A stretch of DNA of 28,375 nucleotides from Hypsibius dujardini (lineage: Eukaryota; Tardigrada; Eutardigrada; Parachela; Hypsibiidae): assembly GCA_001579985.1 (NCBI GenBank), contig LRSR01011086.1, positions 9,955-38,329 of the forward strand, in the 5' to 3' direction. The notes beneath the pieces are model-generated. The model saw only the letters and a list, made by a program, of their open reading frames with translations, was not told the DNA's origin and made no database searches. This document shows positions 1 to 10,993 of this stretch, piece by piece; the stretch's first letter is position 1; the number at the start of each line of letters is the position of its first letter. Both the position numbers and the translations under genes were made by a program.

Positions 1-130
1 GGGCAGCTGTCCCCGTTTGCTGGTTGGCACCCTTAAATACTTTGACGTATAACAGTTGATTTGACTTGTGGTTTTTCAAACACAATTTCTTGCTGCCCTT
101 ACGAGTATATCTGAAACGCTCGCCAAGAAA

Positions 131-3103
131 ATGTGTGGAATATTTTTTGTTGCCTGGCCAAATTCAGCGCAGGCTCCTAATTTTCAAACCGATACACTTG
201 CGGCAATCGACCGACGAGGACCCGACTGGCAAGGTTTCTGTTGCACATGTAGTGGTGGATCCGTATTCGGTAGCTCACAGTCCGTAACCGGTCAGCGCAC
301 AATTCCGTCGAACGGCGGAATTAGCACAAATGCGAACGAAGATGCCGAAATTACTTGGGGGCCCGAAGGTGATTGTTATACTGCGGAAAACAGAGAGAAA
401 ACATCGGAGGCGCCCGGAGTTGGTTCGACTGTAAGCACTCGTCACTCAGGCAATCAACCGTTCACTCAGGCAATCAACCGTTCACTCGGCCTGTGGTGTC
501 GGAAGCCGGTTTTGTCAGCTCCCTCTTAGTCACTGAGCGAGATCCTGCTTTACCTTCCTCAAAAAATAAATAACCAGTCAAAATTCAATCATGATAATGA
601 TGCCGTCTTTTTGCAGTGCCCAAAAACATGGCGATTTCGGAGTGCGGAAGAGCAGCAGGCATCGGTTAAGAAGTCCCATTGCTCTAGCAGCTGCCGTTTC
701 GGATCCGGCTGCCGGGTTCCTCCACCAAAATGCAATTTATATAAGAACAACTATGATGAATTTGCTGATGCAAAAAAATCTCTGCTTCACGCGAGTATGT
801 TGAAGTTTCGGAATGAACCAGCAGAACCACTGACGACGCCGCAAGCGTCCGCGCAGTCTTCCACTTCCGATGTTCTGCAGCCGAATAGTCAGCCTGCTGT
901 CTCCCCAACCTTGGAATTGGAAGACAGGATCAGCTTTCACCTGCACGCGAGCGTCTTGCAGCTGCGGGGCTCTGAGCTCGTCCGGCAACCTGTACGGGAT
1001 CCCCGAACCGGAAACTCCCTGGCCTGGAACGGTGAGTTGTTCGGTACGGTCGCGCCCTCGGAAAGTGACACCCTGGCGCTTTTTCAGCAACTCAACGAAT
1101 GTGACGGCGATTTTGAGATGATTTTTCAAGTGATGAGCCGATGTCACGGTCCGGCGGCCTTTGTCTATCATGACCACGCTCGGGATATCTTTGTATTCGG
1201 GCGGGATCGTTTTGGACGCCGCAGCCTGACATGGATGACGCGACCGGATGGAACTGTTATCCTGTCATCTGTCGTCCCGGTGGATGCAATAGATGGTGAT
1301 GCGGAATGCTTCGGCGAAGTCAGTCCACATGGCCTGTTCAAACTGGAGAAGTCGAAGGGGAGGTTGCTGTTTTCATACCGGCCGTGGGTTGCTTCTGATA
1401 TCCGCGGCAAGGATGCCGGTGATGATGAGGATTTGGCAAGTTTCATGCGACGAAACACCGTTGGAATTGAACTTTGGGATGTGAAGGATGCGTCCGTGCC
1501 AGTGTCTGTCCACGTGGAGCAGACGGCGGACTTTGCGGCGCCTTGGACAGGGCAGACACCGCTGACCTATCTGGATGATCTTCTGGAGGATGGTACCGTT
1601 CAAGATCTCGTGGAACGGTTCTCTGCAGTATTTCGAGAGAGTGTACGGGTTCGATGTGAGTCAGCAGTGGCCTGGTGCAAACACTGTAGCAGTGCCTGCA
1701 GGCATGCAAAGATAGCGGTTCTTTTCTCCGGTGGAATTGACTCCATGGCTGTTGCAATGATTGCGAATGAGTACGTTCCGGCAGGAGATCCAATCGACCT
1801 GATAAACGTATGTACCGGAGATTTTAAACTAGTAGACAGACCGACAAGCTGTTGGACAGATAGACTGACAGACAAACTTCGTTGAGGTTTGTATGTTCAA
1901 CCGTTTGCCTGCCCGTCTGTTAGTCTGGCATGTTTCCTTGTTTCTTTCTAGCTGTCCTGGTTTTTAGTTGCCGTATCTGTCTGCCTGCACGGCTGCTTCT
2001 GTTTTCGTTCTGTCTCTTTGTCTGTCTCTTTGTCTGTCTCTCTGTCTGTCTCTCTGTCTGATTCTGTTGTCGTTCTGTCTCTCTGTCTATCTGTCTGATT
2101 CTGTTGTCGTTCTGTCTGTCTCTCTGTCTGTCTCATCGTCTATTTGCCTCTCTGTTATGTTTTCTTGTCTTTTAGTCTGCCTGTCTGTCCAATTGATTGT
2201 TTATCTTGTTGACTGTTTATCTGTGGATGTCTGTATTGTTCCGTCTGCCTGACCATCTGCCTGTTTCTCCTATCGTACTGTTTGCCCTTCTTTTTTTATC
2301 TGAGGTATTCACTTGTTACTAAACATATCCAGTTCAAAAGTAATTAACTCAGCGAATTCTTTCAATAATTTCAGGTGGCCTTCACAACTGACGCCAAACT
2401 GGAAACGGCATCCTCCGCTCCCGATCGAATCACCGCCCTAGCCGGCTATCACATTCTCCGCACAAAATTCCTTCACCGTCAGTGGAACATGCTCACCTGC
2501 GACATTCCGAAATCCCACGTGGACGCCGTTCGACAGTCACGCCTATGGAAACTCATCGCCCCGCAATCCTCCGTTCTGGACTGCTCCCTCGCTACCGTGT
2601 TGTGGTTTGCCGCACGAGGTGCGGGCACTCTGCCCGACGGGACGGCCTACACCACGCCGGCTCGGGTGGTGCTGTCGGGGTTGGGTGCGGATGAACTGCT
2701 CGGCGGTTACTCCCGACACCGCACCAAGTTCCAACAAGACGGGTGGACCGCGATGGAGGCGGAAATGACAATGGATGTTTGGAGGATCGGCAGCCGCAAC
2801 TGCGGACGGGATGACCGAGTGATCGCAGATCACGGCAGAGAAGCGCGGTATCCGTTTCTCGATGAGAAGGTGGTGGAGTTCTTGCTGAACCTACCGGTGA
2901 GGCTGCGTTGTCGGATGGATCTTCCACGGGGGCTGGGGGATAAGATTCTGCTGCGGTTGTATGTGCGGTGGATGGGTTTGTCTGCGGTGGCGGTGCTGGA
3001 AAAGCGGGCGATGCAGTTTGGCTCCAGGATTGCAAAGATTGATCAGTGCAAAAGAGGCTGTGATATTAGTCCTGCTTTAGCGCAGAACAGCTCTTGTGAT
3101 TAG
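131..3103 (+). CDS. ASNSD1: Asparagine synthetase domain-containing protein 1 (three exons)
   Basis: Exons are read as 131-430, 617-1807 and 2375-3103, joined in phase 0, giving 739 residues; the human protein is about 640. ATG 131 is the first ATG in the window, an in-frame stop lies at 62-64, and this start places Cys at position 2, the class II glutamine amidotransferase nucleophile (MCGIF). RRGPDW (residues 28-33), WNGELFG and GRDRFGRRSL are the N-terminal-domain signatures. The C-terminal synthetase-like domain has the PP-loop SGGIDS at about 471-476, SGLGADE at about 598-604, GRDDRVI, EARYPFLDE and KRAMQFGSRIAK, all typical of ASNSD1 rather than ASNS. The family's activity is poorly known and glutamine-dependent asparagine synthesis is only presumed. 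About 170 weakly conserved residues separate RRGPDW from the next conserved block, so the exon 1/exon 2 junction is the least certain part. A second good acceptor ends at 880, also in phase 0. Confidence 0.93.
443..482 (+). repeat. Perfect 20-bp tandem duplication in ASNSD1 intron 1
   Basis: The 20-nt unit at 443-462 is repeated exactly at 463-482, and a partial third copy (cactcgg) follows. It begins 12 bp after the predicted donor GTAAGC at 431. This is a short local duplication with no other visible role. Confidence 0.9.
1990..2260 (+). repeat. Degenerate (CTGT)n tract in ASNSD1 intron 2
   Basis: The 567-bp intron 2 (1808-2374) is dominated by CTGT/TCTG tetranucleotides. Within it, a longer unit containing 'gattctgttgtcgttctgtc' occurs twice (about 2090 and 2050). 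Spurious open frames rich in Leu, Ser, Cys and Val cross this tract. It is the same repeat class as in many GCN1 introns. Confidence 0.9.
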
Positions 3104-4989
3104 TAGACTATATCGATAAATTCCGTATAATAGTATATTACTAGTATTGCGTTGTGGCTAGCTATTACCGTAACTAGGTAGTAGCGATAAACGATAAACG
3201 AAATCAACTATTGCAGCAGGGTGCAGGATACGGTACGTGATCATTGCTTCGTGTTCGTGACGGACAATTTTATTTTGTGTTGAAAATTTGAGACGATTAA
3301 TTTCGATGCAATATCCTCCTCTGTTAGATTATTTTTTTATATTCTTTATTTAAAATTTCCGCCGAGAAAATCGGTGAAAAATGAGATCTAATTTTATTAT
3401 GTAAAACTGAATGAAACTATTATAGAGGGCGCTACGCACTGTGGATGTGCTATCCCTTGATTATTTGATACAGCAGGTAAATTTTTTATTTTTCGCCACG
3501 CAATGTACATTTACCGTATACTCGCGATCTCAAGGGACACTTTTCTGCCCTACCCGTGAATTTTAACCAACCCGGGTCGTGCCTATTCAGTACCGTTCAC
3601 CAAATTAGCACTATAGGGAGAAATATACGGAAAAGGACGACTGTACAATCAATCCATTGAGCACAGCGAGTAAGCTGTAAGAAATCAGCCAATCAGAGAA
3701 GAGTGAATCAGATTGAATGTTCAATCGAGTGCAGGGCTATACTGAGGGAGGCGGGACTTAGCTGTCCCTTGAGATCGCGAGCATACGGGTACTATTTCCT
3801 CGTACTAATTCGGACTGCAAATCAATCAACGCAAAATCAACTGGACGTAGCCAAATTTCGAATTTGAAACCCAGTCGTCCTTCGTCCGTTTTCTTTTTTG
3901 TCTTGAAAACACCTCTTGGCATTTTGGTTATTCTTGATTTGCGGAGAATACAAAGTGCCGCTTGTCCTGTTTCTGCTTCACCTTTTTCTGCCCCCCCATA
4001 TTCTACTTCTTTCACGGGAAAAGTTTTCTCTTCATTTTTCTCAATCCCTGGAACGGGAATCCCGCACCTCATCTCTTCAGGCAGGTATAGAAAAAAATTG
4101 GGGAGAAATTTGGTTCTCACCTCAATTCTGCATGTTGTTTTCTCACCATTCTATTTTCTTTCATTTTTTCCCGAACCAATTCAGCCAATTTTTCATTGAA
4201 ATCCTGTGGACTTTCCGTTTTCAGGATGGCTGATTATAGAGAATCAGCCAATCATCTTAATCAGCTTTTTGGAGAATTCGATGGCTTTTATATGCGTGGC
4301 ATCGATCGATTCATTGATTGGTTAATCTGATTTCGATTTTTTTACCTTCTAAAATGTAGTTCCTGTTGTGAGATTGTTTCATTCTCTTTCATGTTTATCA
4401 GACATTTTACATTTCTTCTTTCATAATAAATTACTAGTTAATGTTGGATGATTCTGGGAAAAATATCGACAGCGAGTCTAATGACCTTGGATGGTGAATT
4501 GATGATCCCTGTCACAGAGGGCGTCACGGTCGTCATCGATTAAGTTTGCTGCGGCCGTTGCATTTTATTAAACTTGCTTTATTTATAGCGGATTTTTATT
4601 TAAATATAAAAAGTAGAATTTTAGAATTTGTAACCCGAGCGAATCTTGCACAAATAATAAGTACTTATTTAAAAGTAATCACATTTCACGTTTTGGGTAT
4701 TGCTGGTGCGTATTAGATTCAAACATGTAATATGCATTTTTATATTAAATATATTAATATTTACTAAAATAAATTTTGAGGATTTAAGCATTAAATGTCC
4801 CTTTACATATTGATGTGTTGTTCAATGATTTAAACTAAAATAAAGTACAATACCCATATTTTATATTCAAAATCAAAAGTTAGTTTTTCGGCCATTTAAA
4901 ATATACGTTAACTATATTTAACCAACTAAACGGTACAATACTAATTTCATCCTGTTACTTTTTTCGCAAGGATTTCACCGGCCTTCATC
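3104..4989. other. Intergenic DNA between ASNSD1 and the unrecognised gene
   Basis: No supported gene. The segment just after the ASNSD1 stop should hold its 3' UTR, but there is no AATAAA close to the stop, only GATAAA-type variants near 3186-3200. An inverted-repeat element occupies 3514-3788. The open frames over 3758-4233 on both strands have no recognisable family. The stretch 4560-4960 is strongly AT-rich and includes TTTATTTAAA-like words also common in the introns. It presumably contains the promoter of the gene starting at 4990. A possible splice acceptor ending at 4970 could mean that gene has an upstream non-coding exon. Confidence 0.6.
3514..3788. mobile_element. MITE-like element with 26-bp terminal inverted repeats
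   Basis: Positions 3514-3539 and 3763-3788 are inverted copies of each other with one mismatch in 26 bp (core ctcgcgatctcaagggaca). They bound a 275-bp segment without coding capacity. A TA dinucleotide lies just outside the left end (3512-3513) and 1 bp outside the right end (3790-3791), which could be a 2-bp target duplication. This size and structure fit a non-autonomous DNA transposon remnant. A cruciform of another origin cannot be excluded, and copy number elsewhere is unknown. Confidence 0.6.
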
Positions 4990-6907
4990 ATGCTGAAGTG
5001 CTTCGCATTTTTCCTCCTCCTCATTCAGCACAACGCCCACATGAACGACGAGTGGGGTAAGGACGAGCTCTCTTCATCATCATCCTCATCGCCGGCCTTC
5101 CAGCTACCATCGCTCCCCAGTCCAATCGCTGAAGCGCTCACAATCGCCGAATCTTCACCCGGAATCAAGACTGACGCAGTAAGAGTTGCACCCAGACTCA
5201 CTCCCACGCCGATCAGTGAGGAAGGGAAGAGTGGCGTGGACGTCGTTGACCGACCGAGAAGCGTCATGCCGATTGTGGCCGAGGCCGATTACGTCCAGCC
5301 AGAGTCCATCCATTTCAACAACATCAACGCGAAGGAAGAGACTCGCGGAATCTGCGGAGAACTGGAAGCTGTCAAGGAGGAAGCGTCGCAAGCCGGACCG
5401 GAAGATGTGTCTGAGGGATCTGCGGTGGTCTTCTTACACGGAGAAGGGATTCCTGATGTCGGGTTTCTGACTCAGGCGGCGAAGCTACTTCGTGGATTTG
5501 CCGATAGAGTTCATTCCGCGATCGGTGACATTTTTTACGGATCGAAAGAGCCTTGTTCGGTCGCGTTTTACTTACTGCTGCAAGTCGTCTTCGGCATGTT
5601 GACGTTTCCTTCCAGGACTTCAGGTTAGTCGTCTGGTGATGTGCATTTGATGTCAATTTTTTCCGCCGTCCTTTTGAACTTCATTTACCCGCTTTGGCTT
5701 TGACTGCTACTACTAGGGATCATCAAAATCATCAAGTAGCAAATAGACCTCTCTGATTTTGATCGCATTTGGTTCGATTTGAATGAGAATATTTTTTCAT
5801 TTGAAAATCTAAGAGGACTTAGTACGAAGCTAATAACTCCATATCATGCAAAACAAATAGTATACGTAGTGTTAAACTTTTTCTGTAAATATTTTGCATA
5901 AAAGGCTGATTTGCTTGGTGCTTGGTGGTGGTGTTTAATTTAGCGAATTTTAATCATTAAAACGTTAAAAATTCAGAATTATGTGAGTGATTCCTGAGAC
6001 AAATCAGTTTCGACCCCGATTTGATTTAATTAATTTAATAATGATACGCTCTTTGAGAGCTCCTGTGTATCTTTTTTACCTGCAGCTGATTTCCCGCCCT
6101 GTCAATGCGAACTCTTCTCCCCACTGTTTAGGCGCTCGACTCTACCTTCTCCTGCTACACGTCATTGCGATCACCCTGGAATACGTCCGCAGCAACAACC
6201 TCCTGCCACTGTCAGTGACATCCGTGAAGGGTGATGCCGCCGACTGCATCTACGACGACATCTGGATGATCCGCAAAACCGCAATGGCGGTCGCCGTCGC
6301 TGTTCTGGCGTACACCTGCTACAAATCCAAGATCGTGAAAAAACCGCAACACCTCTCTTCGGCTCCGGCAGTTCCAGCTCCGGCGGATCAGCGTGACGTG
6401 AAGGTCGAGGAGGTGAAACCTTGCGAAGAAGTGGCCACCAGTGTTCCGGACATGATAATCGACGCCATCGATCGCATCCGTCGCAGTGTCACTCCCTTGA
6501 AATTGCTTGAACCCGACGTGGATGCAAAGCCACGAGAGATTATGAAGAGAGTGGAGGAGGTCGATGAGGCTGAGTCCCGCAACGGCGAAGCGCAACCAGA
6601 GGGCATACCGATACCGCGGATGCGAAAGACCCGGGAAGTCACTCCGCTGCTCGCAGACGGTTTGAAGAGCGGTCGTGTTTTGCGGTCGTCCGTCAATCGA
6701 GAGTCCCCTGCACGAGCTCCCCCTCTCTCGCAGCAGACCCGCGAAGTCGGATTCGAACGCCGTGGTGGTCGCAGTGGAAGTGCCCAGCGTGAGACCCCGG
6801 AGCGATCGTCCACACCGCCCATGTGCCTCGGTGACATCACCAACAACCACGCCAAGCTGCCGCAGGAGCGGAATGCACGAGCCAGTGATGTGAGCGTGGA
6901 ATACTGA
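4990..6907 (+). CDS. Unrecognised membrane protein, two exons, about 469 residues
   Basis: Exons are 4990-5623 and 6132-6904 plus the stop at 6905-6907. The donor is GTTAGT, the acceptor TTTAG, and the split codon reads Gly212. I do not recognise the family. Residues 1-17 look like a signal peptide or anchor (MLKCFAFFLLLIQHNAH), followed by a Ser-run, acidic, Pro-containing region to about 185. Hydrophobic stretches lie at about 190-206 and 215-230, straddling the splice junction and probably forming a hairpin. A third lies at about 261-275 (TAMAVAVAVLAYTCY) and is followed by basic residues. The 194-residue tail is rich in Arg, Ser and Pro. It repeats an R-S/E-V-T-P-L motif, has further S/T-P sites (SSTPP), and near the end carries LGDITN (about 444-449), resembling a destruction-box core without its Arg. 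Continuity of a hydrophobic hairpin across the junction supports the splice. The true start could lie in an unseen upstream exon. Confidence 0.65.
5624..6131 (+). other. Intron of the unrecognised gene
   Basis: A 508-bp AT-rich intron with donor GTTAGT and a pyrimidine-rich acceptor ending TTTAG. No repeats, RNA genes or internal coding signal were seen. Confidence 0.6.
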
Positions 6908-7508
6908 CGCGGATTGTGAAGGGTGGTGAAGCAGGAGCGCCCGCAGCGGATGGTGCTGTTTGCTGAGTCCATTTCCGAGGGAGCATATCGGCTTTGGTTC
7001 CTTTTTATTTTGCCTTGATCTAATTTTTATCCTTTTTGTTGTTTATACATGTAGATGGAAGTATTATTATTTTTGGGAAGTGTGTCGGCAGCTTCCCCAT
7101 TGATGAAACTCGATACACAGAACACGTCAGTCTTTCTTTTTGTTGATTTTTATCTGTTGTGTGCAGGACTTTTGAATGCGTAGCATGCATGTAGCATACC
7201 GCACTTCCTCGTAGACGTAAACAGGATGAATTCGGACATAGTGAATTATCATACACCCTCTCGCTAATAACATCAATCCACATGCTCTTCGTCAGCATCT
7301 GAAAATTTTAGTAAAATGTATACTGTAGTTTAGATTAGCTTAAGCGATTACTTAGTATTTTCAACAAAAATTGAGTTTGATTTAATGGTCACACATACAG
7401 GACAGCGTTGAGATCCCGGCAGTTGAGCTCAGTACGTAAATCAAACGTATAAAAACTGCATTAGACTATAACGGCGCCACCTGTAGTTTCTGCACTGATA
7501 GAATGTTT

Positions 7509-7589
7509 GGCTCACCGGGTGAAGCCATCGAACTCGGCCCGTGCGTTACTTCATGCCCCGCCGGGTCAAATGGCTTGACTCGGTCAGTC
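7509..7589. repeat. Imperfect foldback upstream of GCN1
   Basis: Arms 7509-7541 and 7557-7589 are inverted copies matching at 23 of 33 positions, with a 15-nt loop. The right arm contains the 16-nt sequence aatggcttgactcggt (7569-7584). That sequence recurs exactly in the right arm of the foldback at 17671-17794, upstream of AIP. Confidence 0.6.
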
Positions 7590-7623
7590 AACTATTTGGA
7601 CTATGTGGGTACGTGTACCGCGG

Positions 7624-7631
7624 TGACGTCA
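7624..7631. promoter_or_regulatory. Perfect CRE palindrome TGACGTCA
   Basis: The octamer TGACGTCA is the consensus site for CREB/ATF bZIP factors. It lies about 230 bp upstream of the GCN1 start codon, just after the foldback. Whether it falls in the promoter or in the transcribed leader is unknown. An 8-bp match can arise by chance, so function is inferred from position only. Confidence 0.4.
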
Positions 7632-7760
7632 CAGCATGTAATGCTACTGCAGTTTGTACGAGTGTACATACACACATCCGCAAGTTGAAAGAGAAAAAAC
7701 GTATATTTTCAGTTCCTCCCAGAGTTCGCCGGATATTTACCCTTTGAGCCTGCGCTGTGG

Positions 7761-7820
7761 ATGACATTTGATTCGGGATTTCCGATACACCCTTCATCGA
7801 ACTATCACCGTCCGTATTAA
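7761..7820 (+). other. 19-codon upstream ORF before GCN1
   Basis: An ATG at 7761 opens a 19-codon frame ending in TAA at 7818-7820, 36 nt before the GCN1 ATG and not overlapping it. It matters only if transcription starts upstream of 7761, which the sequence cannot show. No conserved peptide is recognised. Confidence 0.3.
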
Positions 7821-7856
7821 CATCGTCTTCGGAGTTGCCGTGTGCGGCGGTCAATC

Positions 7857-10800
7857 ATGGGCTCCGCAGGAGACTCACCATCAGCAGGAGCCGCGACAAC
7901 AACGGGCAAACCTCAAATCAGCAGTGAGGTTAGAAACAAATATTTGAAAAATCGAATTTGATCACTTTTAACGATTTTATTGTTTTTATAAAATACCTCG
8001 ACGTTTTTTCCATCAGTTTTTATGGTGGAGTACAATAGTTTCTTACTTACACAAAATGTAAAAGAATATTAAAGAACGGGAGAGAAGAATATCGGAGGAG
8101 CCGCCAGTTTAAATGTTTAAATATTCGTTTAAAATCTGATTTGAGAGATTTTTTGTGCTATATATTTTTATTAAATAGCTCAAAGTTTGATCTATCGGGT
8201 TAAGCGGTGGGATTAATCTTAACGTGATTATAGCAGATATGAAAATCTGTTAACAAAAAGTGAAAGAAGAATGTCAGAGGAGCCGCTAGTTAAAATGTTT
8301 AAGGATGTTTTAGCCAGTCCCTCTTACTCGCTGCCAAATATATCAAACAGCAAAATAAAATTCTGACGCTGTTAGAAGTCACTGGGAGTTCGAGTTTATT
8401 TCTCACAATGAAAAAAGGGACAGGTAGGGATGGTTTTTTTAGAGATTTGATTTTACCGTTTATACTTCAATCAATCATACGATTGTCTGTGTAAGCATGC
8501 TGCTCAACCGATCAAACAATCAATTGACGCCGGTGAATCAGCTGTGGCGTGCACAATCAATCAATCACTCTATGATATCTCATACTAACCGACAGCGAAT
8601 ACTAGAATACCGTTGTTTTATTTCATTTTAAATTGCGTAAATCGGCGTAATCGCACCGGCGTTGTTTCAATATTTCGTGTGATTAAGTGGCCGCTTTGAT
8701 TTTAGTTTCAGGAGAGTTTGAAGAACTTCATCAAGCGCGGAACGACAGCCAGCCGGAAGGAACGCCATCACGTATTGCGCGAGTTGAATCGACTTTGGAG
8801 CGATGAAGCAACAGGTGCGTTTCGGCCGTTGATCGACGTATGATTTCCGGAATTCGAATATGTTTTGCGCGTAGCGAGCCTAGCGTCGTCGAAACTGCGG
8901 CGTCCATTATTCAGTTACAGGTTAAGAAAACAAATGGCCATATGGAACTTTGGGCTGGTCTTTGATTCATTGATTCGAATGAATTATGAGTTGATTGATT
9001 GATTTGATTGATTTGATTGAATTATGGGTTGATTGATTGATTTCACTGAATTATGGATTGCTCTGTTGCCAGATTTTTATTCTAAATCTGTCGATGTATA
9101 TGGATTGACATCAAATTAAAAAAGTAAAATGGCTATTATGGTGTTCAAATATATTTACAGGACTTTTGACATGATGAGTAGAAGAGGATTCTGATTTAAA
9201 AAAAACATATATTTAATTTTATATAAGAACACAAAAAAATTATTAAATCGTATACTAAAGTTCCAACTTATATTATTATTTAAAGTCCTTGATTTTATTT
9301 TAAATTAACGGGTATTTTTTGTTACAATTTTAGAAAATTGGGCTTCTTGTAACAAGGTAGTTATTTTATCTTTCCTAAACTTTGGGATCACTTTGCCTGT
9401 GTTTTATATATTTTATTTAAAGCTCTGCAGAAGATATAATGCAAATATTAATTGGACAGTTTCTCTTTTAATGTAAAATTTAAAATGTTTGATTGTGAAA
9501 AGTACGATTTTTGATAAAGCGTCCAAAAAATGCATTTTAGATAAATTTACTCTTACTTATACAATTTATTCCATAACAGGAATTTCGGAAGGACCGCTGC
9601 AGACGATTTTATTCAACATCGCCAATTGTCTGCCGCGCTATCTGGGCGATCCAATCTCGTGCCAGGAGTTGCTGAAACTCGTTCACCAAATCCTTGACAA
9701 GACAACCGAGCCGAACTATCCGCTCTTTTCCGCAGTTTTGTCCGGCATCGCGGATTCTTTGACACTGGAGTCACCGTCGTAATTATTTTTCATCCATTAT
9801 GCCACTCTTGTTCGATGACAGTTGTGTGATCGGCAATTGCTTTATAGGAAATACTCTAAAAATCTGGCCCGGCTGAGCTTGAAAGTCAGCGTTCTTGTGG
9901 CGGCAAAAGTGAAAGCCGGAAGCGCGGAATGGAAAACACTGGTCAGTAAAATAGAATAAATATGGCATTACTTCTGTCTGTCTGTCTGTCTGTCTGTCTG
10001 TATGTCTGTCTGTCAGTCAGTCAGTCAGTCAGTCAGTCAGTCAGTCAGTCAGTCTGTTTGCTTGTCTGTATGTCTGACTATCTGCCTGCCTATCTGTCTG
10101 TCTGTTTGTTTCTGTTTCTCTGTCTGTCTGTCTGTCTCCTGCCTCTCCGCATGACTATTTGTTGTCTACATATTTTTCTGCCTGCCTGCCAGTCTATTTA
10201 GATTCTGTTTGTCCGTATCTGTCGGTCTGTTTTTTGTCAGGCTGTCGGTATCATCTTGTCTGTCGAATGATTAACGGCCATCGCGATTCACTCCGCCAAT
10301 AATTTTTGTTAAATTTTACATTCTGGTATATTAGGTCGATATCCAGTCTCGATTGTTGTTTGTCGCTCTCAATACTACACGCCGCTGGGAGGAATATTTG
10401 ACGTACAAGATAATGCGAAAGACTTTCTCGGCGGTAAGAGTACTTTACTTTCCATTTCTGGTATGATCCTTTAGCTGGGATAATGTTGTGTCCACATGCT
10501 CATTTAGGACGCCAATGGACATATCACAAAGCTACTGCAATATCTCACCCGTGAAGATGCATTGCAAGCATCCGCCGGATTTATTAAATTTATTTCATAC
10601 TACGCGCTCCAGAAGGGACACGAATGTGTTTTGGATTGCCTACGGAAATCGCCAGAGCTCATGGGCGTTCTTACGCATTTTGTGCGCTGGACTTTTTCAT
10701 CAAAAACACCAGCAGCTGCTAGTTTTTTGGTACAGTAGCCCGTTTCAGTGGCAGTGTGGCTGTAACATGGAGAGCCAATGGTTAAAGTGCATGCTTTCTC

Positions 10801-10951
10801 GATATAGCACCTGTCCGAAACGGGCTTTCTGCGTGTGATCGACGAGAAGACATTCAAGGACAATTTGCTGTCGCCCATGGTCAAGTCCATGTTGCGCAAT
10901 CCGGAAGTCGTTCTACCCGGTTAGTCTGCCACACTGCTTAGTTTTCGTTTC

Positions 10952-10993
<42 letters not shown>

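Larger units (their letters stand above)
6908..7856. other. 3' flank of the unrecognised gene and presumed GCN1 promoter/leader
   Basis: No conserved coding sequence was seen. The first part should contain the 3' UTR of the preceding gene, but no AATAAA was found near the stop. The second part precedes the GCN1 ATG and holds a foldback (7509-7589), a CRE palindrome (7624-7631) and a short upstream ORF (7761-7820). Other open frames here are short and without a recognised family. Confidence 0.6.

Noticed and set aside
68-130. Longer ASNSD1 reading frame starting before position 131
   Set aside because: The upstream triplets are GTG or TTG, not ATG; ATG 131 is first and exposes the catalytic Cys at position 2.
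3609-3621. cactatagggaga matches the end and start site of the T7 promoter
   Set aside because: The upstream half of the T7 promoter is absent and the flanks look like ordinary genomic sequence inside an inverted-repeat element, so chance is likelier than vector contamination.
3758-4233. Open frames of about 105-120 codons on both strands
   Set aside because: No recognisable family or good start context; one runs into the terminal inverted repeat of the adjacent element, and frames on opposite strands compete.
6212-6972. Long reverse-strand frames opposite the unrecognised gene (and similar ones opposite ASNSD1, GCN1 and AIP exons)
   Set aside because: They are antisense shadows of GC-rich coding exons and lack family resemblance or splice support.
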